Shown one piece after another: positions 1 through 5,040 of a stretch of DNA of 5,040 nucleotides. The notes beneath the pieces are model-generated. The model ran no database searches, had not been told where the DNA came from, and saw nothing but the letters and a program-made list of their open reading frames with translations. Positions within the stretch are counted from its first letter, which is position 1. The number at the start of each line of letters is the position of its first letter. The translations under genes were made by a program, and so were the position numbers. Source of the DNA: Natronohydrobacter sp. (GTDB lineage: Bacteria > Pseudomonadota > Alphaproteobacteria > Rhodobacterales > Rhodobacteraceae); assembly GCA_007117255.1 (NCBI GenBank), contig SKGU01000230.1:1-5040 (forward strand), in the 5' to 3' direction.

Positions 1-46
1 CTGGCCGCTGTGGCTAGCCTCACTTCAACCTTTGGGAGGAGGCCAC
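1..46. other. upstream leader, no assignable gene
   Basis: This short stretch precedes the first gene. One + frame ends in TAG at 15-17 and could be the last few codons of an upstream gene, but the residues left are too few to identify. The frame of the first gene is open back to the window edge, so that frame alone does not fix its start. A start at 47 is preferred because of the ribosome binding site and signal peptide that follow. No promoter can be recognised in so short a segment. Confidence 0.4.
34..42 (+). promoter_or_regulatory. ribosome binding site of the binding-protein gene
   Basis: The purine run GGGAGGAGG is a strong match to the anti-Shine-Dalgarno sequence. It lies 4-7 nt before the ATG at 47, depending on which GGAGG-like core is used. 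It decides the start: the in-frame TTG at 32 overlaps this site and would place five extra residues before a normal signal peptide. Confidence 0.8.
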
Positions 47-1216
47 ATGAAACCCACCGCACGTGTCATCCCGACAGTCCTTGCAAGTCTTGTTGCCGGC
101 CCTGCGCTGGCCAGTATCGACGTGCCGATTGCTTATCTGGAAATGGAAATCGAGCGCCCCCCTGTCCTGACCAACCTTGACCCGATCCCTGAAGACCTGG
201 GCCGCATGGGCGCGCAACTGGGGCTCGCGGACAATGCCACGACAGGCGGTTTCATGGGCCATAATTACAGCGTCACCGATGTGATCGTGCCCTTGGGCGA
301 GGATTGGCTGGAAGCTGCGCGCACAGTGCTGGCCGACCACCGGATTCTGGTTGTGAATGCACCTGCCGAGGCGCTTCTGGCGCTGGCTGAACTGCCCGAA
401 GCCGAGGGCGCGCTGATCTTCAACGCCAGTGCCGAGGCAGAAGCGCTGCGCGAAGATGACTGCCGCGCCAATGTGTTGCACACGATGCCCAGCTACGCGA
501 TGCGCGCCGACGCGCTGATGCAATTCCTGATCTCAAAACGCTGGAGCGATCTGGTGATGATCACGGGCCAGCGCGAAGGAGATATGGCTTTTGCCGAAGC
601 GCTGCGCAATTCCGCCACCAAATTCGGCGCGCGCATCCGGGCGGAAAAGGAATGGGACATGTCGTCCGATATGCGCCGCAATATCGGGCAGGAGTTCCCG
701 GTCTTCACGCAGGACTTTCCCAGCCATCATGTGATGCTGGTGGCCGATGAAGCGGGCGATTTCGGCCCGTTTCTGGAATTCAACGCATGGGAGCCGCGCC
801 CTGTGGCCGGATCGGCAGGCGCACGCCCTGATGCGTGGTCGGACCGCGTGGAAGCCTACGGCGCGGCGCAGTTGCAACTGCGCTTCAAGCGGCTGGCCGA
901 CCGGCCCATGGGGGCGGTGGATTATGCCGCTTGGGCGGCTGTGCGCTCTGTGGGCGAAGCAGTGACGCGCACCGGCAGCAATGATGCAGGCGAGATCCGC
1001 GACTACATCCTGGGCGATGATTTCGAACTGGCCGCCTTCAAGGGGGCCGCGATCACCTATCGGGACTGGAACGGCCAGATGCGCCAGCCGATGCCCGTTG
1101 CCACAAAAACCGCCCTTGTCGCCATGACGCCCATGCCGGGGTTCCTGCATGAGGTCAGCACACTTGACACGCTGGGGCGCGACCGCCCTGAAACGGCCTG
1201 CACGGCCTTTGACTGA
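47..1216 (+). CDS. periplasmic substrate-binding protein of PQQ-alcohol-dehydrogenase-linked ABC transporter
   Basis: This encodes a 389-residue secreted protein. Residues 1-22 form a Sec signal peptide (basic start, hydrophobic core, PALA before the cut, mature protein from Ser23). The rest resembles branched-chain-amino-acid-type periplasmic binding proteins (type 1 fold). It best fits the family recorded as the substrate-binding protein of the PQQ-dependent alcohol dehydrogenase system. The segment starting DDCRANVLHTMPS (Cys139) and continuing through ALMQFLISKRW is the stretch I recognise as typical of that family. Cys139 and Cys385, near the C-terminus, are two cysteines that could form a disulfide in the periplasm; this is inference. 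The role would be to present a ligand to the permease encoded at 2922-3716. The ligand is unknown; alcohols, aldehydes or a lanthanide complex have all been considered for relatives. The gene leads a five-gene operon. It was recognised from memory of the family, not from a search. Confidence 0.88.
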   Translation: MKPTARVIPTVLASLVAGPALASIDVPIAYLEMEIERPPVLTNLDPIPEDLGRMGAQLGLADNATTGGFMGHNYSVTDVIVPLGEDWLEAARTVLADHRILVVNAPAEALLALAELPEAEGALIFNASAEAEALREDDCRANVLHTMPSYAMRADALMQFLISKRWSDLVMITGQREGDMAFAEALRNSATKFGARIRAEKEWDMSSDMRRNIGQEFPVFTQDFPSHHVMLVADEAGDFGPFLEFNAWEPRPVAGSAGARPDAWSDRVEAYGAAQLQLRFKRLADRPMGAVDYAAWAAVRSVGEAVTRTGSNDAGEIRDYILGDDFELAAFKGAAITYRDWNGQMRQPMPVATKTALVAMTPMPGFLHEVSTLDTLGRDRPETACTAFD

Positions 1217-1223
1217 AAGGAAA
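1216..1223 (+). promoter_or_regulatory. ribosome binding site of the beta-propeller gene
   Basis: AAAGGAAA lies directly after, and shares one base with, the TGA stop of the preceding gene, about 5 nt before the ATG at 1229. The packing suggests that ribosomes finishing the first gene can restart on the second. Confidence 0.65.
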
Positions 1224-1228
1224 TCCCG

Positions 1229-2203
1229 ATGATACGCAGCACAGTATCTGCTCTTGCGCTTACGACCTTCATGACCGCGCCTGCCATGGCGCAGGAAGTC
1301 TGGGTTTCAAACGAGCGCGACAATACGATTAGCATCATTGATGTACCCACGATGGAAGTGGTCGAGACAATTGAAGTCGGCGCGCGCCCACGCGGGATCA
1401 TGTTCAGCCATGATCACAAGGTCGCCTATCTCTGCGCGTCCGATGACAGCACCATTCAGGTGATCGACGTGGCCACGCGTGAAATTCTGCACAACCTGCC
1501 TTCGGGCGAGAATCCGGAAACTTTCGCGCTGCACCCCGACAATCGCCACATATATATCTCGAATGAAGATGATAACATCACGTCAGTTCTGGATGTGGTG
1601 GATCGCCGGATCGTCGCACAAATTCCGGTTGGCGTGGAACCTGAAGGCAAGGCCATCAACCGCGCGGGCACCATCGCCATCACCACCTCCGAGACCACGA
1701 ATATGGCGCATTGGATCAACACCGAGACATACGAGATTTTCCAGAACTCGCTGGTCGGGTCGCGCCCGCGCCATGCCGAATTCACCAGCGACGACAAACG
1801 CCTGTTCGTCAGTGCCGAAATTGGCGGGGGCTTGCATGTGTTTGACACCGAGACCTTTGAGGAACTGGCCGAAATCCGCTTTGATATCCCCGATGTGCAC
1901 CCCCATGATGTGCAGCCTGTCGGCTTCAAGCTGACTGAGGATATGAGCCGCGTTTACGTCGCCCTTGGCCCGGCAAACCGCATTGCCGTTGTTGATGCTG
2001 AAACCTACGAGGTGCTGGATTATCACCTGGTGGGCCGTCGTGTCTGGCACATGGCGATGTCAGACGATGAAACGAAACTCTTCACCACCAACGGTGTGTC
2101 GGGCGATGTGACGATCATCGATCTGGAACGACAGGAACCCGTCAAGACCGTAAAGGTCGGGCGCTTCCCGTGGGGCGCAGCGTATCGGCCTGCGGATAGC
2201 TGA
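1229..2203 (+). CDS. secreted seven-bladed YVTN-type beta-propeller, PQQ-linked catabolism family
   Basis: This encodes a 324-residue protein. Residues 1-21 are a Sec signal peptide ending APAMA, with Gln22 starting the mature chain. The mature protein is almost wholly YVTN-type propeller repeats. A strand ending in an acidic or Asn residue recurs at Asp38, Asp80, Asp122, Asn164, Asp206, Asp256 and Asp298. Spacing is exactly 42 residues except one step of 50, which gives seven blades. The longer step comes from a loop at about 217-229 containing His224, His226, Asp219, Asp222 and Asp227. The protein matches the beta-propeller family associated with PQQ-dependent catabolism, whose biochemical role is not established. 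Its place between the binding-protein and ATPase genes implies work with the transporter, perhaps as a periplasmic scaffold or ligand carrier (inference). It is not itself a quinoprotein dehydrogenase: the chain is far shorter, and no PQQ-type tryptophan-docking repeats are seen. Its stop overlaps the next start as TGATG. Confidence 0.93.
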   Translation: MIRSTVSALALTTFMTAPAMAQEVWVSNERDNTISIIDVPTMEVVETIEVGARPRGIMFSHDHKVAYLCASDDSTIQVIDVATREILHNLPSGENPETFALHPDNRHIYISNEDDNITSVLDVVDRRIVAQIPVGVEPEGKAINRAGTIAITTSETTNMAHWINTETYEIFQNSLVGSRPRHAEFTSDDKRLFVSAEIGGGLHVFDTETFEELAEIRFDIPDVHPHDVQPVGFKLTEDMSRVYVALGPANRIAVVDAETYEVLDYHLVGRRVWHMAMSDDETKLFTTNGVSGDVTIIDLERQEPVKTVKVGRFPWGAAYRPADS

Positions 2204-2925
2204 TGGACGCGCTTGAGGTTGCAGAACTGAGCTTTCGCTATGGCAGGAGAGAGGCGCTTCATCGCGTCTCTTTTCGCGTTCAGCCGGGCGAATTCTGCGC
2301 GCTGCTTGGCCCCAATGGCGCGGGAAAATCGACGCTGTTTGCGCTGCTCACGCGGCTGTTCGTGGCGCGGCAGGGGCGGATTGCGGTGATGGGGCAGGAT
2401 TTGCAGGCCGCACCCCGCGCCGCTTTGGCGCGCATGGGGGTGGTGTTTCAGCAAATGACACTTGATCTGGACCTGAGCGTGGCCCGCAATCTAGCCTATT
2501 TTGGCGCGCTGCATGGGCTATCACGGCGCGAGGCCGCCTCGCGTGCGGGCGAGGTTCTGGAGCGGCTGGATATGGCGGAACGCGCGGGCGAGAAAGCCCG
2601 CGATCTCAATGGCGGCCACAGGCGGCGACTGGAGATTGCGCGCGCGCTGATGCACCGCCCGCGCCTGCTGTTGCTGGACGAGCCGACCGTGGGGTTGGAC
2701 GCACGCGCGCGCGCCGCGATCACCGCGCATGTGCACGCGCTTGCGCGCGAGGACGGGATCGCGGTTCTTTGGGCCACGCATCTGGTGGATGAAGTCGCAC
2801 CCGCCGATACTGTTCTGATCCTGCATCAAGGCCGGATGTTGCAACGCGGGCGCGCGCAAGACATCGCCCCCGAACACGGCCTTGCCGCACATTTCATGGC
2901 CCTGACCGAGGACGCCGCCGCATGA
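2203..2925 (+). CDS. ABC transporter ATP-binding subunit, PQQ-alcohol-dehydrogenase system
   Basis: This encodes a 240-residue cytoplasmic ATPase with a complete nucleotide-binding domain. The Walker A motif is GPNGAGKST at 36-44 and the Q-loop glutamine is Gln83 in VFQQ. The signature motif is LNGGH at 133-137, Walker B is LLLLDE ending Asp157-Glu158, the D-loop is GLD at 162-164, and the switch histidine is His191. The signature departs from the usual LSGGQ at two places. The fold is of the short, single-domain type that pairs with ABC-2 permeases, and it corresponds to the ATPase of the PQQ-linked alcohol ABC system. It would power the permease encoded immediately downstream. The start codon overlaps the previous stop by one base and has no good ribosome binding site of its own, so translation is probably coupled to the propeller gene. 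The 3' end overlaps the permease start by 4 nt. I am not certain which ped letter belongs to this subunit, so no symbol is given. Confidence 0.94.
   Translation: MDALEVAELSFRYGRREALHRVSFRVQPGEFCALLGPNGAGKSTLFALLTRLFVARQGRIAVMGQDLQAAPRAALARMGVVFQQMTLDLDLSVARNLAYFGALHGLSRREAASRAGEVLERLDMAERAGEKARDLNGGHRRRLEIARALMHRPRLLLLDEPTVGLDARARAAITAHVHALAREDGIAVLWATHLVDEVAPADTVLILHQGRMLQRGRAQDIAPEHGLAAHFMALTEDAAA
2908..2912 (+). promoter_or_regulatory. ribosome binding site of the permease gene, inside the ATPase gene
   Basis: GAGGA lies within the last codons of the ATPase gene, 9 nt before the ATG at 2922. Together with the ATGA overlap it supports this start over the in-frame ATG at 2943. That later start would remove the N-terminal residues that precede the first amphipathic segment. 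Confidence 0.5.
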
Positions 2926-3716
2926 GCCCCTACCTGCGCGCCATGAACGCGATCCTTGCGCGCGAGGCGCTGCGCTTTGTCACCCAGCGCGAACGTTTCC
3001 TTGCAGCACTCGTGCGCCCGCTGGTCTGGCTGATCGTCTTCGCGGCGGGGTTTCGTGCCGCGTTGGGGCTGTCGATCATCCCGCCCTATCAGACCTATAT
3101 CACCTATGAGGTCTATATCATCCCCGGCCTTGTGGCGATGATCCAGCTTTTCAACGCGATGCAATCCGCGCTCAGCCTTGTCTATGACCGCGAGATGGGG
3201 TCGATGCGTCTGTTGCTGACCGCGCCGCTGCCGCGCTGGTGGCTCTTGTTCTGTAAGCTGCTGGCGGGGGTGCTGGTGTCAATCCTTCAAGTCTATGCCT
3301 TTCTTGGGATTGCATATCTCTATGGCATCAGACTGCCGCCCATGGGCTATGTCTGGGTCTTGCCCGCGCTGCTGGTGTCGGGGCTGATGCTAGGGGCTGT
3401 GGGGTTATTTCTCGCCTCGACCATCCGTCAATTGGAAAACTTCGCAGGCGTGATGAACTTCGTCATCTTCCCGGTGTTTTTCCTGTCCACGGCCCTTTAT
3501 CCGCTGTGGCGGATGGCGGAATCCTCGACCCTTTTGCGCGATATCTGCGCGTGGAACCCGTTTTCACATGCGGTCGAACTTATCCGCTTCGCGCTCTATA
3601 TGCGCCTGAACGCTGAGGCCCTTGGCTGGGTCGCGCTGACTTTTGGAGTGTTTCTGGCGCTGGCGCTTTGGGGGTTTGACCCAGCCCGTGGTATGATGAC
3701 CCGCAAGGCCCGCTGA
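2922..3716 (+). CDS. pedC: ABC-2 type permease, PedC-like alcohol ABC transporter
   Basis: This encodes a 264-residue inner-membrane protein with about six hydrophobic segments, near residues 30-48, 64-86, 108-134, 144-166, 173-196 and 232-252. A charged amphipathic N-terminus precedes them. The motif YDREMGSMRLLLTAPLPR (88-105) is the conserved cytoplasmic loop of ABC-2 permeases that contacts the ATPase, and EVYIIPGL (63-70) before the second segment is also typical. Length and order match the PedC-type permease annotated for PQQ-linked alcohol transport. It presumably forms a homodimer with two copies of the ATPase encoded upstream. ABC-2 permeases usually export, or move lipids and polymers, so a partner binding protein is unexpected. 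In Pseudomonas putida the PedA1A2BC system has been tied to phenylethanol catabolism and to growth with scarce lanthanides. The start overlaps the ATPase stop as ATGA. The symbol is by family resemblance only. Confidence 0.9.
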   Translation: MSPYLRAMNAILAREALRFVTQRERFLAALVRPLVWLIVFAAGFRAALGLSIIPPYQTYITYEVYIIPGLVAMIQLFNAMQSALSLVYDREMGSMRLLLTAPLPRWWLLFCKLLAGVLVSILQVYAFLGIAYLYGIRLPPMGYVWVLPALLVSGLMLGAVGLFLASTIRQLENFAGVMNFVIFPVFFLSTALYPLWRMAESSTLLRDICAWNPFSHAVELIRFALYMRLNAEALGWVALTFGVFLALALWGFDPARGMMTRKAR

Positions 3717-3718
3717 CC

Positions 3719-3725
3719 GAAAGGA
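3719..3725 (+). promoter_or_regulatory. ribosome binding site of the Sel1-like gene
   Basis: GAAAGGA begins 2 nt after the permease stop and ends 6 nt before the ATG at 3732. The spacing is good and supports the chosen start and continued operon reading. The nearby ATG at 3727 is in another frame. Confidence 0.7.
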
Positions 3726-3731
3726 TATGAT

Positions 3732-4271
3732 ATGCGCCTGTTTGCCCCCCTTGTGTTGCTTGCTCTGCCCGCTATGGCCGAGGAGGAAGATTTTTCGCAA
3801 TATGGTACGACCAATCCCGAAGAAATGACGCTGGAGCGACTGGTAGAGCGGGCAGAACGCGGCGATGTGGATATGATGGTATGTGCAAATGGGTATCTGG
3901 CGACCAAGGCAGGCCGTCACGCGCAGGCGCGCATCATCTTTGAAGCCTGCGCCGCAGCGGGCTGGACACAGGCGATGAACTGGATGAGTCAGCTTGACCA
4001 CAATGGCCTTGGCGCAGACGAAGACCCTGACCGCGCGACCGAATGGAGCCGCCGCGCGGGCGAAATGGGCGACGCGGTCGGCACCTATAACCACGGCATC
4101 GACATGATCCGCGGGCGCGGTGTGACGCAGGACGTCGAGGGCGGGCGCGCACTGGTGGATCGCGCAGCGAATGACGGGCTTGGCATAGCCAAGCGATTGC
4201 AAGCGGCAGGATATGACCTAGATGAGGTCACGCCAGACGCAGATGCATGGAAATATGCGCCGATGTTTTGA
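3732..4271 (+). CDS. small secreted Sel1-like repeat protein of unknown function
   Basis: This encodes a 179-residue protein. A short Sec signal peptide spans residues 1-16 (LPAMA before the cut), so the mature chain should be periplasmic. An acidic stretch follows, then about three helical repeats of the Sel1 (TPR-related) kind at roughly 44-78, 79-113 and 114-149. The last two are clearest: GLGADEDPDRATEWSRRAGE and GRGVTQDVEGGRALVDRAAN both carry the G-x-G...D...A...A pattern. The first repeat is degenerate and holds Cys51 and Cys73, which could pair as a disulfide. The C-terminus ends WKYAPMF after an acidic linker. Sel1 repeats usually bind other proteins, so it may be an assembly or docking partner of the transporter or of a periplasmic dehydrogenase (inference). 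The 15-nt gap from the permease gene places it in the same operon. No enzymatic motif is visible. Confidence 0.85.
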   Translation: MRLFAPLVLLALPAMAEEEDFSQYGTTNPEEMTLERLVERAERGDVDMMVCANGYLATKAGRHAQARIIFEACAAAGWTQAMNWMSQLDHNGLGADEDPDRATEWSRRAGEMGDAVGTYNHGIDMIRGRGVTQDVEGGRALVDRAANDGLGIAKRLQAAGYDLDEVTPDADAWKYAPMF

Positions 4272-4363
4272 ACGTCAAAGCGCTGCCTCTTGTCCATTGG
4301 TTCAATAGCCTTTGGTCGAATTGTGCGCGAAACCCTGGTGGTGTTTAGTCCTGTTACCCAGAC

Positions 4364-4385
4364 GACGCATTCACATCTTTGCGTC
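4364..4385. repeat. inverted repeat, 6-bp arms
   Basis: The arms GACGCA (4364-4369) and TGCGTC (4380-4385) are perfect complements around a 10-nt spacer. Centre-to-centre distance of the arms is 16 nt, compatible with a dimeric regulator reading adjacent turns of the helix. Arms this short can arise by chance, so the function is unproven. Confidence 0.35.
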
Positions 4386-4414
4386 AGTTGCGGCCATTGT
4401 TCACGGCAGCCGGC

Positions 4415-4428
4415 CCCGCTTGTGCGGG
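4415..4428. repeat. small hairpin, 5-bp GC arms
   Basis: CCCGC and GCGGG flank a TTGT loop. The stem can gain one more pair if a C is bulged out. It would be a stable mini-hairpin in RNA, but no T-run follows, so it is not a standard intrinsic terminator. Direct copies of GGCAGC sit at 4405-4410 and 4427-4432 around it. Confidence 0.3.
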
Positions 4429-4461
4429 CAGCACACCCGAACATTACAGCCTAGGCAAAAG

Positions 4462-4482
4462 CGCAGGGTGCACTGCCCTGCG
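4462..4482. repeat. inverted repeat, 7-bp arms, candidate operator or hairpin
   Basis: CGCAGGG (4462-4468) and CCCTGCG (4476-4482) are perfect complements around the 7-nt spacer TGCACTG. It lies about 55-75 nt before the aldehyde dehydrogenase start. It could be an operator or a leader hairpin. No T-run follows, so a classical terminator is unlikely. Confidence 0.4.
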
Positions 4483-4497
4483 TGATCCATGACACAT

Positions 4498-4516
4498 GCC
4501 GTCAACAAGTGACGGC
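4498..4516. repeat. inverted repeat, 7-bp arms, next to the dehydrogenase ribosome binding site
   Basis: GCCGTCA (4498-4504) and TGACGGC (4510-4516) are perfect complements around a 5-nt ACAAG loop. In RNA a U-G pair could lengthen the stem by one. The stem ends 6 nt before the ribosome binding site at 4523, so it could affect initiation or RNA stability, or serve as a repressor site at DNA level. These roles are inference. Confidence 0.45.
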
Positions 4517-4522
4517 GCTTGC

Positions 4523-4529
4523 AGGAGAG
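4523..4529 (+). promoter_or_regulatory. ribosome binding site of the aldehyde dehydrogenase gene
   Basis: AGGAGAG, with core AGGAG at 4523-4527, ends 6-8 nt before the ATG at 4536. It supports that start over the in-frame ATG at 4545. Confidence 0.75.
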
Positions 4530-4535
4530 CACCCA

Positions 4536-5040
4536 ATGAACCAGATGACCCAAGCCGATTTCCGCGTTACATCACCTTTCAAACCGCGCTATGACAATTT
4601 TATCGGCGGGAAATTCGTGGCCCCGGTGAACGGGCGTTACATGGACAATATCACGCCCATCACAGGCCAGAAGGTTTGCGAGGTCGCGCGGTCTGACAAG
4701 GCCGATATAGAGCTGGCGCTGGATGCAGCACATGCGGCCAAGGACGCATGGGGCCAGACCTCTGTTGCAGAGCGCGCGAATACCCTTCTTCGCATTGCCG
4801 ACCGGATCGAGCACAACCTCGACCTAATCGCAGCGGCGGAAACATGGGACAACGGCAAACCCATCCGCGAAACCACTGCGGCGGATATTCCGCTGGCTGT
4901 GGACCATTTCCGCTATTTCGCGGGCACGTTGCGCGCGCAGGAAGGCACCATGTCGGAGATCGACAATGACACGGTCGCCTATCATTTCCACGAGCCGCTG
5001 GGCGTGGTCGGGCAGATCATCCCGTGGAATTTCTCGATCC
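4536..5040 (+). CDS. NAD(P)+-dependent aldehyde dehydrogenase, ExaC/AcoD-like, 3' end cut by the window
   Basis: The first 168 residues are present, and the gene runs on past position 5040; full-length relatives are about 500 residues. The protein oxidises an aldehyde to the acid in the cytoplasm, reducing NAD(P)+. The N-terminal pattern YDNFIGGKFVAP...NITPITGQKVCEVARS (from residue 19) is typical of the acetaldehyde dehydrogenase class that includes ExaC and AcoD. WDNGKPIRET (104-113) and EPLGVVGQIIPWNF (153-166) are conserved ALDH cofactor-domain segments. Asn165 corresponds to the active-site asparagine that helps hold the thiohemiacetal oxygen. The catalytic cysteine and general-base glutamate lie beyond the window and cannot be checked. 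Next to a PQQ-linked transport operon, the likely job is removal of aldehyde formed from alcohols by a periplasmic quinoprotein (inference). The substrate range is not readable from this part. No signal peptide is seen. The 264-nt leader with dyads suggests separate regulation. Confidence 0.93.
   Translation, partial: MNQMTQADFRVTSPFKPRYDNFIGGKFVAPVNGRYMDNITPITGQKVCEVARSDKADIELALDAAHAAKDAWGQTSVAERANTLLRIADRIEHNLDLIAAAETWDNGKPIRETTAADIPLAVDHFRYFAGTLRAQEGTMSEIDNDTVAYHFHEPLGVVGQIIPWNFSI

Larger units (their letters stand above)
4272..4535. other. non-coding gap with several inverted repeats
   Basis: This 264-nt gap separates the five-gene operon from the aldehyde dehydrogenase gene. I see no coding region, tRNA or terminator with a T-run. 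Four short dyads lie at 4364-4385, 4415-4428, 4462-4482 and 4498-4516. Weak -35/-10-like pairs can be drawn, such as TTGTGC at 4420 with CATTAC at 4442, but none is convincing. The length and the dyads suggest the downstream gene has its own regulated promoter; this is inference. Confidence 0.6.

Noticed and set aside
32..46. Earlier TTG start for the binding-protein gene
   Set aside because: The TTG falls within the ribosome binding site, and starting there adds residues before a normal signal peptide. ATG at 47 is better placed.
20..523. Long open frame on the minus strand opposite the binding-protein gene
   Set aside because: It lies antisense to a clearly coding gene, is rich in Arg/His/Gln as expected of GC-driven shadow frames, and has no recognisable domain or ribosome binding site.
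533..1150. Minus-strand open frame of 205 codons
   Set aside because: It is fully antisense to the binding-protein gene and has a His/Arg-rich shadow composition.
1548..1558. Short AT-rich patch (ACATATATATC) resembling a -10 element
   Set aside because: It lies inside the propeller gene and encodes His-Ile-Tyr-Ile of a regular blade strand; no partner -35 or downstream start was seen.
2699..2714. Alternating purine-pyrimidine run (Z-DNA-like) in the ATPase gene
   Set aside because: It encodes part of the LDARARA stretch with GC-rich Arg/Ala codons; codon bias explains it.
3564..4202. Minus-strand open frame of 212 codons across the permease/Sel1-like junction
   Set aside because: It crosses two well-supported + strand genes, lacks family motifs, and its composition looks like a reverse-complement shadow.
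4312..4326. Possible sigma-54 -24/-12 element (TTGGTCG...TGC)
   Set aside because: The GG-to-GC spacing is one base short of the strict spacing and the flanking match is poor.
4272..4330. Terminator for the five-gene operon
   Set aside because: No GC-rich stem followed by a T-run was found just after the Sel1-like gene; only a 4-bp ATTG/CAAT pairing is present.
4420..4447. Possible sigma-70 promoter, TTGTGC then CATTAC with a 16-nt spacer
   Set aside because: The -10 match is only about half of consensus, and similar pairs can be drawn elsewhere in the gap. Transcription-start data would be needed.

Overview
The window is high in GC (roughly 60% by eye) and densely coded on the + strand. 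Protein style, GC-rich codon choice and gene order fit an alphaproteobacterium, most likely of the Rhodobacteraceae/Roseobacter group. That placement is inference; no rRNA or other phylogenetic marker is present.

Positions 1-4271 hold five tightly packed genes that look like one operon. In order they are: a periplasmic substrate-binding protein (47-1216), a secreted seven-bladed YVTN-type beta-propeller (1229-2203), an ABC ATPase (2203-2925), an ABC-2 type permease (2922-3716), and a small secreted Sel1-like repeat protein (3732-4271). Gaps are 12 and 15 nt, and the two inner junctions overlap by 1 and 4 nt. The first four match the conserved ABC cassette found beside PQQ-dependent alcohol dehydrogenases (the PedA1A2BC type of Pseudomonas putida). 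The PQQ dehydrogenase, its cytochrome c and the CXXCW protein often found in such clusters are not visible here and would be expected just upstream of position 1.

Positions 4272-4535 are a 264-nt non-coding gap with four short inverted repeats and no convincing promoter or terminator. From 4536 to the window end runs the first 168 codons of an NAD(P)+-dependent aldehyde dehydrogenase resembling the ExaC/AcoD acetaldehyde dehydrogenase class.

Taken together, the window is probably the transport and aldehyde-oxidation part of an alcohol-oxidation locus. A periplasmic quinoprotein, encoded outside the window, would make an aldehyde, and the cytoplasmic dehydrogenase would oxidise it to the acid. 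The ABC system would move an unresolved substrate: a toxic alcohol or aldehyde outward, or something linked to lanthanide or PQQ supply. The cassette is known at family level, but its mechanism is not. The points most worth a second look are the pairing of a binding protein with an exporter-type permease, the His/Asp-rich insertion in one propeller blade, the altered ABC signature, the Sel1-like fifth gene, and the cluster of dyads before the dehydrogenase gene.
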